Shown in pieces: positions 16,794 to 25,222 of a DNA stretch of 28,556 nt. A program made the translations under genes and the position numbers. The first letter of the stretch is position 1, and every line of letters starts with the position of its first letter. A model generated the notes under the pieces. That model saw nothing but the letters and a program-made list of their open reading frames with translations. It had not been told where the DNA came from and made no database searches. The stretch spans positions 1 through 28,556 of the forward strand of contig JAZQNE010000073.1 of the NCBI GenBank assembly GCA_045627185.1. The letters are read 5' to 3'. The DNA comes from SZUA-448 sp045627185. GTDB taxonomy: Bacteria > Bacillota > Clostridia > Lachnospirales > Lachnospiraceae.

Positions 16794-18090
16794 AAGCTGC
16801 CGCCTTTCCGGACCTCATACCTGTTGCAAAAGCAAAATGCAGGTTATATCCGCCGCAATTTCCATCAACATCAAGAAGCTCACCAGTAACATAAAGACCT
16901 TTGACAAGTTTCGATTCAAGTGTATTCCAATTAATATCATCAGTTGAAAGGCCGCCTGTGCAAACCTGGGCATTTTCAAAGCCCTTAGTTCCCGTAACAG
17001 ACAGGTTAAAATTCTTAAGACATGAAACCATGCGTTCAAAGCTTTTCCGGTTAAGACCGGAAACACACTGCTCAGGATCGAACCCGTTTTCTTTTAATAC
17101 ATAATAAACAGCCTTATAATTTAAGATACCTCTGAACAGATATTCAACAGTCAATTTCGGATTACGTTCCGAAAGCTGCATGCAAAAATCAACAAGCTCA
17201 TTCTGCGTAAATGAAGGAATCAGGTCAATCTTAAGGGCAGCCCGATTAACATTATTATTTCCCTGCGAACCTGATTTTTGACCGTTTTTTCCGACTGCAA
17301 ATCTGTCAAAATATTTAGAAACATATCTTGAAAGCTGGAACACCGGAATACCTGAAACATTATCGGCATTAAAAATAATTTCACCTTTTTCCCAATGCTT
17401 TTCATTACCGAGAATAATTTCAATTTCAGCTTCAAGCCTGACACCGGCAAGCGATTTTATAATTTTATCCGAAACAGCAACAGGACAAAGTGCGGGCAAA
17501 GGCTCCGATACCGTGTGTCCGGTTTTTTTCAGATAATCAAAACCAAAACGTGAAGCTCCGTAAACAGGAGCTGCCGGTCCGCCACAGGAAAGAATCAGTT
17601 TATCGGCAAAAAAGGAATCATCAGACTCAATAACAAAGCAGCCGTATGCCGATTTGTTAATTTCTCTTACGTCCTTTTCCAAAAATACATCAACATTAAG
17701 TCTTTTAAGTTCGGCTTCAAGGGCTCCCGTAACAGATTGTGCCTGCTCACTTACAGGATAAAGATAACCGTTTTTATCTTTGCATAAAATACCGATTTTT
17801 CCAAACCATTCAAGAATATCTACAGTACCGTAATCGGCCAGAATGTTTTCTACAAATGTAGACTTTTCGGTGTCACATGATGATGCATAATGTTCTTCAC
17901 CCATAGAATAATTTGTAAGATTGCATTTACCGTTTCCGGTTACGGAAAGTTTTCTTCCGAGCTTCTTATTTTTTTCAAGGATGCAGACTTTCTTTCCGCT
18001 TGCAGCACAAAAGCAGGCGGCAACCATTCCGGAAGCACCACCGCCCACAACTGCAACATCGTATTTATTTTTAAAACCGGCATCCTTCAT
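16780..18090 (-). CDS. HI0933/YhiN-family FAD-dependent oxidoreductase
   Basis: 436 residues. The N-terminus YDVAVVGGGASGMVAACFCA is the FAD Rossmann motif and is followed by GRKLSVTGNGKCNLTN, the distinctive signature of the HI0933/YhiN family (COG2081). The C-terminus has CTGGLSTDDINWNTLESK and GNCGGYNLHFAFATG, also typical. The physiological substrate is unknown. The ribosome-binding site (GAGG, 12 bases before ATG) is distant. The gap to the flippase gene upstream is 75 bases with no terminator, so it is probably in the same operon. Confidence 0.94.
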   Translation of the reverse strand: MKDAGFKNKYDVAVVGGGASGMVAACFCAASGKKVCILEKNKKLGRKLSVTGNGKCNLTNYSMGEEHYASSCDTEKSTFVENILADYGTVDILEWFGKIGILCKDKNGYLYPVSEQAQSVTGALEAELKRLNVDVFLEKDVREINKSAYGCFVIESDDSFFADKLILSCGGPAAPVYGASRFGFDYLKKTGHTVSEPLPALCPVAVSDKIIKSLAGVRLEAEIEIILGNEKHWEKGEIIFNADNVSGIPVFQLSRYVSKYFDRFAVGKNGQKSGSQGNNNVNRAALKIDLIPSFTQNELVDFCMQLSERNPKLTVEYLFRGILNYKAVYYVLKENGFDPEQCVSGLNRKSFERMVSCLKNFNLSVTGTKGFENAQVCTGGLSTDDINWNTLESKLVKGLYVTGELLDVDGNCGGYNLHFAFATGMRSGKAAAYDQN

Positions 18091-18165
18091 AAATACAAAA
18101 ACCTCAAATAAATCAAATATGTTTTAATTTCAATCAGACAATCATATTCAATAATGGTATATTCT

Positions 18166-19863
18166 TTATTCACGCGGAAGCAGATTGAGTTTCTTTGCAA
18201 TCCTTATAAATCTTCCGCCCATAGGGAAATCATTAAGCTCTGTTTCGGTACAGGTACGTAAAATCAAAAGCATCGCAAAATAAACAAATAAAGCGATAAC
18301 AATTGAAATAAGCACTGCCAGCAGATTGGAAATATATTCTCTGCCTTTAAGGATTGTTAGGAAAAGAGAATCAAATGCATTATAGGAAAGCAGCGTCGCT
18401 ACTCCCATTAATGCAGCGGAAACAAGCGGGTCAAGGAAGGTTTTAATAATTTCCTGCCTGTAGCCGGCATATTTTCTGAGTGCTATCCAGTTAAGAATAC
18501 ATACAACAAGTGCAAATGAAATATTGCCTATAACCATTCCGTAAAGTTCAAGGTCAAGAATATTCAGCATAAACCATACAACACCAATATGGATTGCAAG
18601 CGAAATGGCTGCATGAATAACGGGCAGTCTCATATGCCCAAGACCCTGAAGAATACCGTTTGTCATGGTTGAATAAGCAAAGAAAACAATGGCAACCGAA
18701 CCGACCATCAGAAGTTCTCCGGCGGTACGTTTTGCATTCGGGAAAAGAAGGTAAATAATCTGCGGACCGAGTACACCCATTCCAACAGCGGCAGGAATTG
18801 CAACTATCATATTGAGTTTAATTCCGGTTGCTATTTTTTCTCTTGTTTTCTTTATATTACCGGACGCAACAAGCGCAGACAAGGTAGGAACAATGGCTGC
18901 ACTAAGTGCCGTAGCAATGGCTACAGGGATATTTGTAAGCTGTCTGAACTTATTTGAATAGGGTTCGCCGGCAGCGGAAATTAAATCATCGATATTCAGG
19001 TTTTTAGCGGCAGCGGCAAGCATTTCTTCATCCGAAAAGCCTCTCCGTCTGAAATACCCTGAAAGCATTTTGGCATCAATAACACCGCTCGCCTGGAATA
19101 CAAGCTGACTGAGAACAATAGGAAGCATGGTCATAACAACGGCAAGGAAAATGGTACCGTCGGAATCAGCAACGGTGTGCTCGTCACGCTGTTCTTTTCT
19201 TGCAAAATAACCACGATTAATGTAATAGATAAAATACATGAAAAGCAAGGCACTGACTGCACCAAGCAGGATACCCATTGTTCCGCCCGTAGCTCCGAGT
19301 GTAGCTTTTGTGCCTTCATCGGTTCCGACCTTCATGAACAAAGACACACAAAGAAGGCTTACAATAGCATTTATAATCTGCTCAATAAGCTGCGATATTG
19401 CAGTAGGAACCATATTCTTTTTGCCCTGGAAAAGACCCCTGAAAACACCAAGAATAGCAACAAGAAAAATAGTCGGACCAAGCACCCGGAGTGCACCTGC
19501 ACAACCGCTGTAACCCATAAATACTGCAATGGGTTTGGCGAATAAGAATACAAGAAGTCCTGCTATTCCGCCTGTAATTGAGCCAAGTAAAAGAGATACC
19601 TTGAAAATTCTTCCCGAATATTTATATTCCCTTTTCTGGTCCCTTGCAGACACAAGTTTTGATACGGCAAGCGGAATACTAAGCGAAGATAAAATTAAAA
19701 CTATATTGTAAACTTCATGGGCAGTTGTATAATAGCCCATTCCGGTTTCGCCAAGAATATTTGTAAGAGGTATTTTATATAACATGCCGATAACACGCGA
19801 AATCAGCGATGCCACCGCAAGAATACTGCCCTGCACGAGGGCACTGTCATTTTTCTTATTCAT
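18166..19863 (-). CDS. MATE/MOP-superfamily lipid flippase (SpoVB/YtgP-like)
   Basis: 565 residues with about 14 hydrophobic helices. The N-terminus (LVQGSILAVASLISRVIGML, then IPLTNILGETGMGYY) matches the SpoVB/YtgP branch of polysaccharide transporters. YtgP is a lipid II flippase (MurJ) in Bacillus; SpoVB acts in sporulation, so the exact cargo here is undecided. The predicted location is the cytoplasmic membrane. The gene starts two bases after the ybeY stop codon, which argues for translational coupling. Being in the phoH-ybeY operon is not the standard arrangement in Bacillus. Confidence 0.92.
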   Translation of the reverse strand: MNKKNDSALVQGSILAVASLISRVIGMLYKIPLTNILGETGMGYYTTAHEVYNIVLILSSLSIPLAVSKLVSARDQKREYKYSGRIFKVSLLLGSITGGIAGLLVFLFAKPIAVFMGYSGCAGALRVLGPTIFLVAILGVFRGLFQGKKNMVPTAISQLIEQIINAIVSLLCVSLFMKVGTDEGTKATLGATGGTMGILLGAVSALLFMYFIYYINRGYFARKEQRDEHTVADSDGTIFLAVVMTMLPIVLSQLVFQASGVIDAKMLSGYFRRRGFSDEEMLAAAAKNLNIDDLISAAGEPYSNKFRQLTNIPVAIATALSAAIVPTLSALVASGNIKKTREKIATGIKLNMIVAIPAAVGMGVLGPQIIYLLFPNAKRTAGELLMVGSVAIVFFAYSTMTNGILQGLGHMRLPVIHAAISLAIHIGVVWFMLNILDLELYGMVIGNISFALVVCILNWIALRKYAGYRQEIIKTFLDPLVSAALMGVATLLSYNAFDSLFLTILKGREYISNLLAVLISIVIALFVYFAMLLILRTCTETELNDFPMGGRFIRIAKKLNLLPRE

Positions 19864-19865
19864 TA

Positions 19866-20357
19866 TTATTCCCTCGTAATACCAAGTGTCTTAAGCACAT
19901 TTTCCTGCTTTGTCTCCATTACTTTTCTTTCTTCATCTTCCATATGGTCATATCCAAGAAGATGAAGAACACTGTGAGCAGTCAGAAATGCTATTTCACG
20001 CTGAATGGAATGTCCGTATTCCGCAGCCTGGGCAAGCGCTTTTTCGTAGGAAATCATAATATCCCCAAGAAGAAGCTCATCGGTTTCGGGATCGAAATCA
20101 TCATCGGTAAGTTCATCGTAATTGGCAGGACTCGAATATTCATGCATGGGGAAAGATAAAACATCAGTTTCCTTATCAATTCCGCGGAATTCGGAATTAA
20201 CTGCTTTAATAGATTCATTGTCGGTAATTACAACAGATGCCTGCCAGTCATATTCACAGCCTTCCGATGCTGTAACTGCGGTAATGACTTCTTTTATCAG
20301 TTTTTCATAATCAAATCCTATTTCTTTATCCTGTTCATTTTCAAAATAAACTGTCAT
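19866..20357 (-). CDS. ybeY: Endoribonuclease YbeY
   Basis: 163 residues. The zinc motif HSVLHLLGYDH (H-x3-H-x5-H) near residues 128-138 is complete, and TDVLSFPMHEY and LLLGDIMIS are the other conserved YbeY blocks. YbeY is a metal-dependent RNase acting in 16S rRNA 3'-end maturation and ribosome quality control. It starts 17 bases after the degenerate HD gene and is followed after two bases by the flippase gene. Here the usual order phoH-HD-ybeY is kept, but dgkA and era do not follow. Confidence 0.97.
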   Translation of the reverse strand: MTVYFENEQDKEIGFDYEKLIKEVITAVTASEGCEYDWQASVVITDNESIKAVNSEFRGIDKETDVLSFPMHEYSSPANYDELTDDDFDPETDELLLGDIMISYEKALAQAAEYGHSIQREIAFLTAHSVLHLLGYDHMEDEERKVMETKQENVLKTLGITRE

Positions 20358-20374
20358 TTATTTGCCCTTCATTT

Positions 20375-21592
20375 TCAGTTAATTTTATCCAGAAAGCCTT
20401 GTTTCATACGATGGAACGAGGACATTGATATCATACAGTCACGTGCATAACCCCTTTTCAAAAGTAAAGTACAGGTGTTTTCAATGATTTTATCATTAGT
20501 AACATTAAGCTGATTTCGTTTTGCATAATTGATTGTTGAATTGATTCCGTTTGCTGCATAAACAATAATCTCCTCAAAATCAGCAGGATACCAGTCGGCA
20601 CTGTTTTCACGCAGAAGTGCTTTTTTAAGTTCATCGGGAATATGAAGACTGTTTACATAAGATTCCGTAGATTCAGTTTCATTTTTAAACTTAACAAGGT
20701 CCTTATAAAAAGCTATAGCAAAAACAAGTTTGGCGTCAGCACCGGAAGCAGCTGCAACATCGGCACAAAGATTTGCAAAGCGGACCGATTTCCCGAAATT
20801 CTTTGGAAGACGTTCATGCAGAAGAACCGCATAATAATTTGTTTCTTCGCAAAGCTCATCAAGGGAAAGAACTGCCTTAAGTTCAGGCAGTGGCTTATTT
20901 ACATCCCCGATTTTAACAGGTTCTTCCTCTTCTGCACCATAATCAAATGCAACCCAGAGAATAACGTTATTTGATTTGATAAGCGCAACAACCGTCAGAG
21001 CAGCAAGATAAAGCAGAATTACAATAACTGACTGGAGAAGAAGGTTTTTGTCTGAGTTTATGCCATATACAAGAACGGTAATAATAGCCTGAACCGTTGT
21101 AGAAACAGCAAATCTCTTGACAAGAGCTTTTCCCGTAACATTATCAAAAATCTGGAAGCATGAAATCAAAGCAAAAAAAGCATACATCAGGTTAATCAGC
21201 ACGATTGAACCTTCAAGTATTGACACAATGCCAAAGCTTCCAAGAAGCAGAATCATTGCAAACGAAAGTCCGGAAAAACCTGCAACCGGAATGGTCAGAA
21301 GGAAATAAAGACCAAGCGATGACATGGCAGGATTCGGGAAGCACAGCATGATTCCCATAATGAGATAAGCTGCAAGCAATGTGAGCGAAAATACGGGATG
21401 CTCCGATAATTTCTCATCTTTCTTAATTGCAAGGAACAAAAGAGAAAGAAAAATTAGCCCGGATACGATAAGAATTGCCGTAAGCTGCTCATGTTCTTTT
21501 TCAAAGAACCACAGGCCGGCTGTCATGGCACAGCCGATAAATATAATGGTTAAGATATTTTTTATCAGATTGTTTCCGGCTGATTTTTCCAT
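20375..21592 (-). CDS. 7TM protein with a degenerate HD domain (PgpH/YqfF-derived)
   Basis: 405 residues. Residues ~8-205 contain about seven hydrophobic helices that resemble the 7TM region of 7TM-HD proteins. The C-terminal cytoplasmic part aligns with the HD domain of PgpH/YqfF: GKSVRFANLCADVAAASGAD (267-286) against HHSLMVANLAEAAAEAIGAN, and AFYKDLVKF (294-302) against AYYHDIGK. The metal-binding histidines are replaced: HH by GK, the HD histidine by Lys297, and the later histidine region by VYAANGINSTINYAKRN (344-360). The large extracellular domain of PgpH is absent. PgpH hydrolyses c-di-AMP; this protein should not be able to, so it may be a pseudoenzyme sensor or scaffold. It starts by TAATG overlap with phoH and precedes ybeY, exactly the yqfF position. 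Confidence 0.75.
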   Translation of the reverse strand: MEKSAGNNLIKNILTIIFIGCAMTAGLWFFEKEHEQLTAILIVSGLIFLSLLFLAIKKDEKLSEHPVFSLTLLAAYLIMGIMLCFPNPAMSSLGLYFLLTIPVAGFSGLSFAMILLLGSFGIVSILEGSIVLINLMYAFFALISCFQIFDNVTGKALVKRFAVSTTVQAIITVLVYGINSDKNLLLQSVIVILLYLAALTVVALIKSNNVILWVAFDYGAEEEEPVKIGDVNKPLPELKAVLSLDELCEETNYYAVLLHERLPKNFGKSVRFANLCADVAAASGADAKLVFAIAFYKDLVKFKNETESTESYVNSLHIPDELKKALLRENSADWYPADFEEIIVYAANGINSTINYAKRNQLNVTNDKIIENTCTLLLKRGYARDCMISMSSFHRMKQGFLDKIN

Positions 21593-22599
21593 TATTTATG
21601 CCTCCGTGAGTTGGCTGATTTATCAGAGGAAGCCTTTGCAGCCTGCTTTTTCTCATATTTTTCATAAGCATCGACAATTTTCTGTACAAGAGGATGACGT
21701 ACAACATCAACCGATGTAAGCCTTGCAATACCAATTTCTTCAGTGTTTTTCAACACTTCAAGTGCAATATCAAGGCCGGAAGCCTGACCCGAAGGCAGGT
21801 CTTTCTGCGTAATATCACCGGTAATTACAGCCTTTGAGCCGAAACCGATACGTGTCAGGAACATCTTCATCTGGGCGGGCGTAGTGTTCTGAGCCTCATC
21901 AAGTATTATAAACGCATTGTCAAGTGTACGGCCGCGCATGTAAGCAAGCGGTGCAACCTCAATTAAGCCCTTTTCCATGTTCTTATGGAAGCCTTCAGCA
22001 CCCATAATCTGAAAAAGAGCATCATAAAGCGGTCTTAAATAAGGGTCAACCTTACTCTGCAGGTCACCCGGCAAAAATCCAAGCTTCTCTCCCGCTTCAA
22101 TTGCAGGACGTGTAAGGATAATACGGCTGATATCATCGTTCTTAAAGGCACGGACAGCCATTGCCATGGCAAGATAGGTTTTGCCGGTTCCCGCCGGTCC
22201 TATTCCGAAAGTTATCATGCGCTCGGAAATAAGATCTGCATATTTTTTCTGACCAAGTGTCTTGGCTTTAATAGGTTTACCCGTAATTGTATGGCAAATA
22301 ATTTCTTTATCAATTTCAGCGGCAAGTTCAGCCTTCTGTTCCATGGAAAGAGCAAGCAGATAATTAATAGTCTGTTCTGTTATTTCTTCCCCTGAATCAG
22401 CCTTTTTCATAAGCTGACGGAAAACCTCCTCAGCCTTTGCAAGACCTTCCGTATCACCAATAAGTTTGATTTCTCCGGCACGGTCAATTACAGTCACATT
22501 CAGGCTTCGCTCAATAATTCTGATATAAGAATCGAACTGACCAAATACAGCTTTCTGCTGGTCAATGGTAAGTGATAATGTTCTTTCTGATATACTCAT
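21592..22599 (-). CDS. phoH: PhoH-like ATPase (YbeZ family)
   Basis: 335 residues. Walker A is GPAGTGKT (134-141) and Walker B is FIILDEAQN near 230; the KH-like N-terminal part ends before residue 110. The block LTRPAIEAGEKLGFLPGDLQ is specific to PhoH/YbeZ. The family is a superfamily-1-like ATPase, probably an RNA helicase, that works with YbeY in rRNA maturation. The stop codon overlaps the next start as TAATG. It is the first gene of a run of eight minus-strand genes with no clear terminator before miaB. The ribosome-binding site is weak (GGGG six bases upstream). Confidence 0.96.
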   Translation of the reverse strand: MSISERTLSLTIDQQKAVFGQFDSYIRIIERSLNVTVIDRAGEIKLIGDTEGLAKAEEVFRQLMKKADSGEEITEQTINYLLALSMEQKAELAAEIDKEIICHTITGKPIKAKTLGQKKYADLISERMITFGIGPAGTGKTYLAMAMAVRAFKNDDISRIILTRPAIEAGEKLGFLPGDLQSKVDPYLRPLYDALFQIMGAEGFHKNMEKGLIEVAPLAYMRGRTLDNAFIILDEAQNTTPAQMKMFLTRIGFGSKAVITGDITQKDLPSGQASGLDIALEVLKNTEEIGIARLTSVDVVRHPLVQKIVDAYEKYEKKQAAKASSDKSANSRRHK

Positions 22600-22633
22600 A
22601 AACTACCCCAAAATATTCTTTTTAATCAGAGTA

Positions 22634-22662
22634 ATTTTACCATTCTTATATTTTTAAGTCAA
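22634..22662 (-). promoter_or_regulatory. Promoter of the phoH-ybeY-miaB gene run
   Basis: On the minus strand TTGACT (22657-22662) and TAAAAT (22634-22639) are 17 bases apart, with a TG one base before the -10, an extended -10 element. It lies 35 bases upstream of the phoH start, after the nagB terminator. Confidence 0.82.
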
Positions 22663-22730
22663 TTATGAAAGAGGATAAAAACGCAGAAGAAAAGCAATAA
22701 AATCTTATAATTTATCACCTTAACCGATTA

Positions 22731-22789
22731 CAAAATAAACAAGGCAGGGATAAGTTCCTGACTTGTTTAAGTCTGACTGTCCCTGCCTT
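22731..22789 (-). terminator. Intrinsic terminator of glmM-nagB
   Basis: On the minus strand AAGGCAGGGA (22780-22789) pairs with TCCCTGCCTT (22741-22750). A second stem, GACTT-AAAC-AAGTC, lies inside it. The structure is followed by GTTTATTTT. Confidence 0.92.
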
Positions 22790-22805
22790 ATAATTCAGTT
22801 AATCA

Positions 22806-22855
22806 GGTGATATTATCACCCATTTATTTATAGTTCCCCAACCAAATAAATAAAT
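22806..22855 (-). other. Two further stem-loops in the nagB 3' untranslated region
   Basis: After the nagB stop codon the minus-strand RNA can form ATTTATTTAT with ATAAATAAAT (22846-22855 and 22822-22831, 14-base loop) and then GGTGA-TATTA-TCACC (22806-22820). With the terminator this makes three hairpins in about 115 bases. No gene other than phoH is downstream. Function unknown; an mRNA 3'-end stabiliser is one option. Confidence 0.5.
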
Positions 22856-22872
22856 CAATAAACCTCAGCGGA

Positions 22873-23604
22873 TTACTTAATGTAACCGATTTCCTTTGCG
22901 AGCTTCTCCTCAATAACAACTGTTGCATCACGATGCATAAGCATAAATGTGCAAGGGCACTTGGGATCGATCTTGCCGGTGATGAGGAGCTTTGTCATAG
23001 CATCCTGCTTGTTGCCTGCAACAATCATGATAAGACGCTTAGCGCGCATAATATTGCCCATACCCATTGTAACCGCATGTGTGGGAACGTCTGCCTTTGA
23101 AGCGAAGAAACGCTTATTTGCTTCGATTGTGGAATCATCAAGAACTTCTTCATGAGCTCCGTCATAAAGTGTCTCACCGGGCTCATTAAAGCCAAGGTGA
23201 CCGTCGGGACCAACCCCAAGAACCTGGATTTCAATATCTGTCTTATCAAGAATCTCATTGAATTCCTTAAGGTTAGCGGCAACATCGCCTGTTCCTTTTG
23301 CAACATAGGTGTTTGCTTTATCAATATTAATGTGGTCAAACAGGTTATCATTCATAAAATAACGATAGCTCTGGTCATGTGTTCCGGGAAGTCCAACATA
23401 TTCATCAAGATTAACGGTATGAATCTTACTGAAATCAAGACCTTCTTCTTTGCAACGGCGCGCAAGCTCTTTGTACATTCCAACGGGACTTGAACCTGTT
23501 GCAAGACCAAGTGTGCAGGTAGGATTTTCACGAACAAGCTTCTCAATAATGTCAGCAGCCTTCTTAGCGCCTTCTTCATAATTCTTAACTACTAAAACGT
23601 TCAT
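22873..23604 (-). CDS. nagB: Glucosamine-6-phosphate deaminase
   Basis: 243 residues, typical of the short Gram-positive form that lacks the allosteric C-terminus of the E. coli enzyme. LATGSSPVGMY binds phosphate; NLDEY (Asp67) and GVGPDGHLGFNEPG (Asp134, His136, Glu141) carry the catalytic residues. It converts glucosamine-6-phosphate to fructose-6-phosphate and ammonia. The gene follows glmM by 80 bases with no terminator, and has a good AAGGAG site, with a small TTCCG/CGGAA hairpin just before it. Co-transcription with glmM puts two enzymes that compete for the same substrate in one unit. Confidence 0.97.
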   Translation of the reverse strand: MNVLVVKNYEEGAKKAADIIEKLVRENPTCTLGLATGSSPVGMYKELARRCKEEGLDFSKIHTVNLDEYVGLPGTHDQSYRYFMNDNLFDHINIDKANTYVAKGTGDVAANLKEFNEILDKTDIEIQVLGVGPDGHLGFNEPGETLYDGAHEEVLDDSTIEANKRFFASKADVPTHAVTMGMGNIMRAKRLIMIVAGNKQDAMTKLLITGKIDPKCPCTFMLMHRDATVVIEEKLAKEIGYIK

Positions 23605-23684
23605 ATGGTCTCCTTCTTCCGATTTACGGAAAATAAAATATTGGAATTACTTTATGTTAATCAAAATTACAAAATAACATCCCA

Positions 23685-25058
23685 TTATTTTTTCTTGATT
23701 TCAATCAGATGGCCGCTTTCTTCCATAGCCTTAATGATTTTATCAACATTCTTTTCGCACTCTTCTTCTGTTCCGGCCTCTGACATTACACGGAGAACGG
23801 GCTCAGTGCCACTCTTACGCAGAAGCACACGGCCTTTATCGCCAAGATCTTCGGTACACTGCATAACAGCTTCCATAACCTTGGGATCGGCAAGTGTAGC
23901 GTCCTTATCATCAACCTTAACGTTCTTGAGAACCTGAGGATACATCTTAACGCCTTCTGCAAGAACTGACAGAGGCAGCTGTGTATCAATCATAACACCC
24001 ATAAGCATAATTGCGGTAATAAGGCCGTCACCTGTACGGGCATGTTTTCTGAAAATGATATGACCGCTCTGCTCACCGCCGATAAGGTGGTCATAAGCTT
24101 TCATGTTTTCGTAAACATAACGGTCACCTACGGCAGTCTTTTCATAGTTAATCCCGGCTTCATCAAGAGCCTTGTAAAGACCGAAATTACTCATAATTGT
24201 AGTAACAACGGTATTGCTCGGAAGCTGTCCGTGGGACTTCATGTATTTGGCGCAGATGTACATAATCTTATCGCCGTTGATTTCATTACCTTTTTCATCA
24301 ACAGCAAGGCAGCGGTCTGCATCGCCATCAAATGCGAAGCCGACATCAAGATGGTTTTCCTTAACGAATTTCTTTAAGCCCTTAATGTGAGTTGAACCAC
24401 AGTCAGCATTTACATTAACGCCATCAGGAGTATTGTTGATGACATAAGTTTTTGCGCCAAGTGCGTTGAAAACCGAAGGTCCGATCATCCATGCAGAACC
24501 GTTTGAGCAGTCAAGGCCAACCTTCTTGTCATCAAATGACTTTGTGGCAAGAGTTGTAAGATAGCCGATATAACGGTTACGTCCCGAATAAAAGTCGATT
24601 GTGCAGCCGATTTTATCTTCTGTTGCCCACGGGATTTCTTCATGATTTCCATCAATATAGCTTTCGATTTCTTCCTGAAGATCATCATCCATCTTTTCAC
24701 CCTTACCGTTCATAAGCTTAATGCCATTGTCATAATAAGGGTTGTGGCTTGCACTAATCATAACACCACAGTCAAAATCTTCCGTACGTGTAATGTAACT
24801 TACACAGGGAGTTGTTGTAACATGAAGCAGATATACATCACATCCTGCTGATGTGATACCTGCTGAAAGAGCGTCCTCATACATATAAGATGAACGCCTT
24901 GTATCCTTACCGATTACGATTTTTGCTTTTGTTCCGTCTTCTTTATGAAGATTTGAATAATACCAGCCAAGGAAACGGCCTGTTTTGAATGCATGTTCAG
25001 CTGTAAGAACAACGCCTGCCTTACCTCTGAAACCATCAGTACCAAAATACTTTGACAT
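23685..25058 (-). CDS. glmM: Phosphoglucosamine mutase
   Basis: 457 residues, full length. MSKYFGTDGFRGKAG is the GlmM start; ISASHNPYYDNGIKLM holds the phosphorylated serine (Ser104); AFDGDADRCLAVD binds Mg2+; GGEQSGHIIF and LLRKSGTEPVLRVM are the sugar and phosphate loops. It converts glucosamine-6-phosphate to glucosamine-1-phosphate for UDP-GlcNAc and peptidoglycan. The start is supported by GGAGG six bases upstream, and it has its own consensus promoter. It is usually near cdaA/ybbR in Firmicutes; neither is seen here. Confidence 0.97.
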   Translation of the reverse strand: MSKYFGTDGFRGKAGVVLTAEHAFKTGRFLGWYYSNLHKEDGTKAKIVIGKDTRRSSYMYEDALSAGITSAGCDVYLLHVTTTPCVSYITRTEDFDCGVMISASHNPYYDNGIKLMNGKGEKMDDDLQEEIESYIDGNHEEIPWATEDKIGCTIDFYSGRNRYIGYLTTLATKSFDDKKVGLDCSNGSAWMIGPSVFNALGAKTYVINNTPDGVNVNADCGSTHIKGLKKFVKENHLDVGFAFDGDADRCLAVDEKGNEINGDKIMYICAKYMKSHGQLPSNTVVTTIMSNFGLYKALDEAGINYEKTAVGDRYVYENMKAYDHLIGGEQSGHIIFRKHARTGDGLITAIMLMGVMIDTQLPLSVLAEGVKMYPQVLKNVKVDDKDATLADPKVMEAVMQCTEDLGDKGRVLLRKSGTEPVLRVMSEAGTEEECEKNVDKIIKAMEESGHLIEIKKK

Positions 25059-25089
25059 AACATTCCTCCAAAAATAATTGTTGGAATGA

Positions 25090-25118
25090 ATTATAATTAA
25101 TGTTTTTACGTTTGTAAA
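25090..25118 (-). promoter_or_regulatory. Promoter of glmM-nagB
   Basis: On the minus strand TTTACA (25113-25118) and TATAAT (25090-25095) are 17 bases apart. The -35 overlaps an inverted repeat TTTAC/GTAAA (25105-25118), and a palindrome ATAACGTTAT lies at 25130-25139. Either could be an operator, for example for the nearby GntR protein, but neither resembles a site I can name. Confidence 0.82.
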
Positions 25119-25149
25119 TATAATGTTATATAACGTTATGCATTTTACG

Positions 25150-25195
25150 CAAAAATAAGCCGGAAACTATCTTTTTTGCGAACAGTTCCCGACTT
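25150..25195 (-). terminator. Intrinsic terminator after the lipoprotein gene
   Basis: On the minus strand AAGTCGGGAACT (25184-25195) pairs with AGTTTCCGGCTT (25157-25168), using two G-U pairs, followed by ATTTTTG. It separates the gntR-lipoprotein unit from glmM-nagB. Confidence 0.85.
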
Positions 25196-25222
25196 GAATA
25201 GTCAAAAAGCGAATTTTAATAA

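Noticed and set aside
20375..21592. Active c-di-AMP phosphodiesterase PgpH
   Set aside because: The locus and partial sequence fit, but the histidines needed for metal binding are replaced and the extracellular domain is absent.
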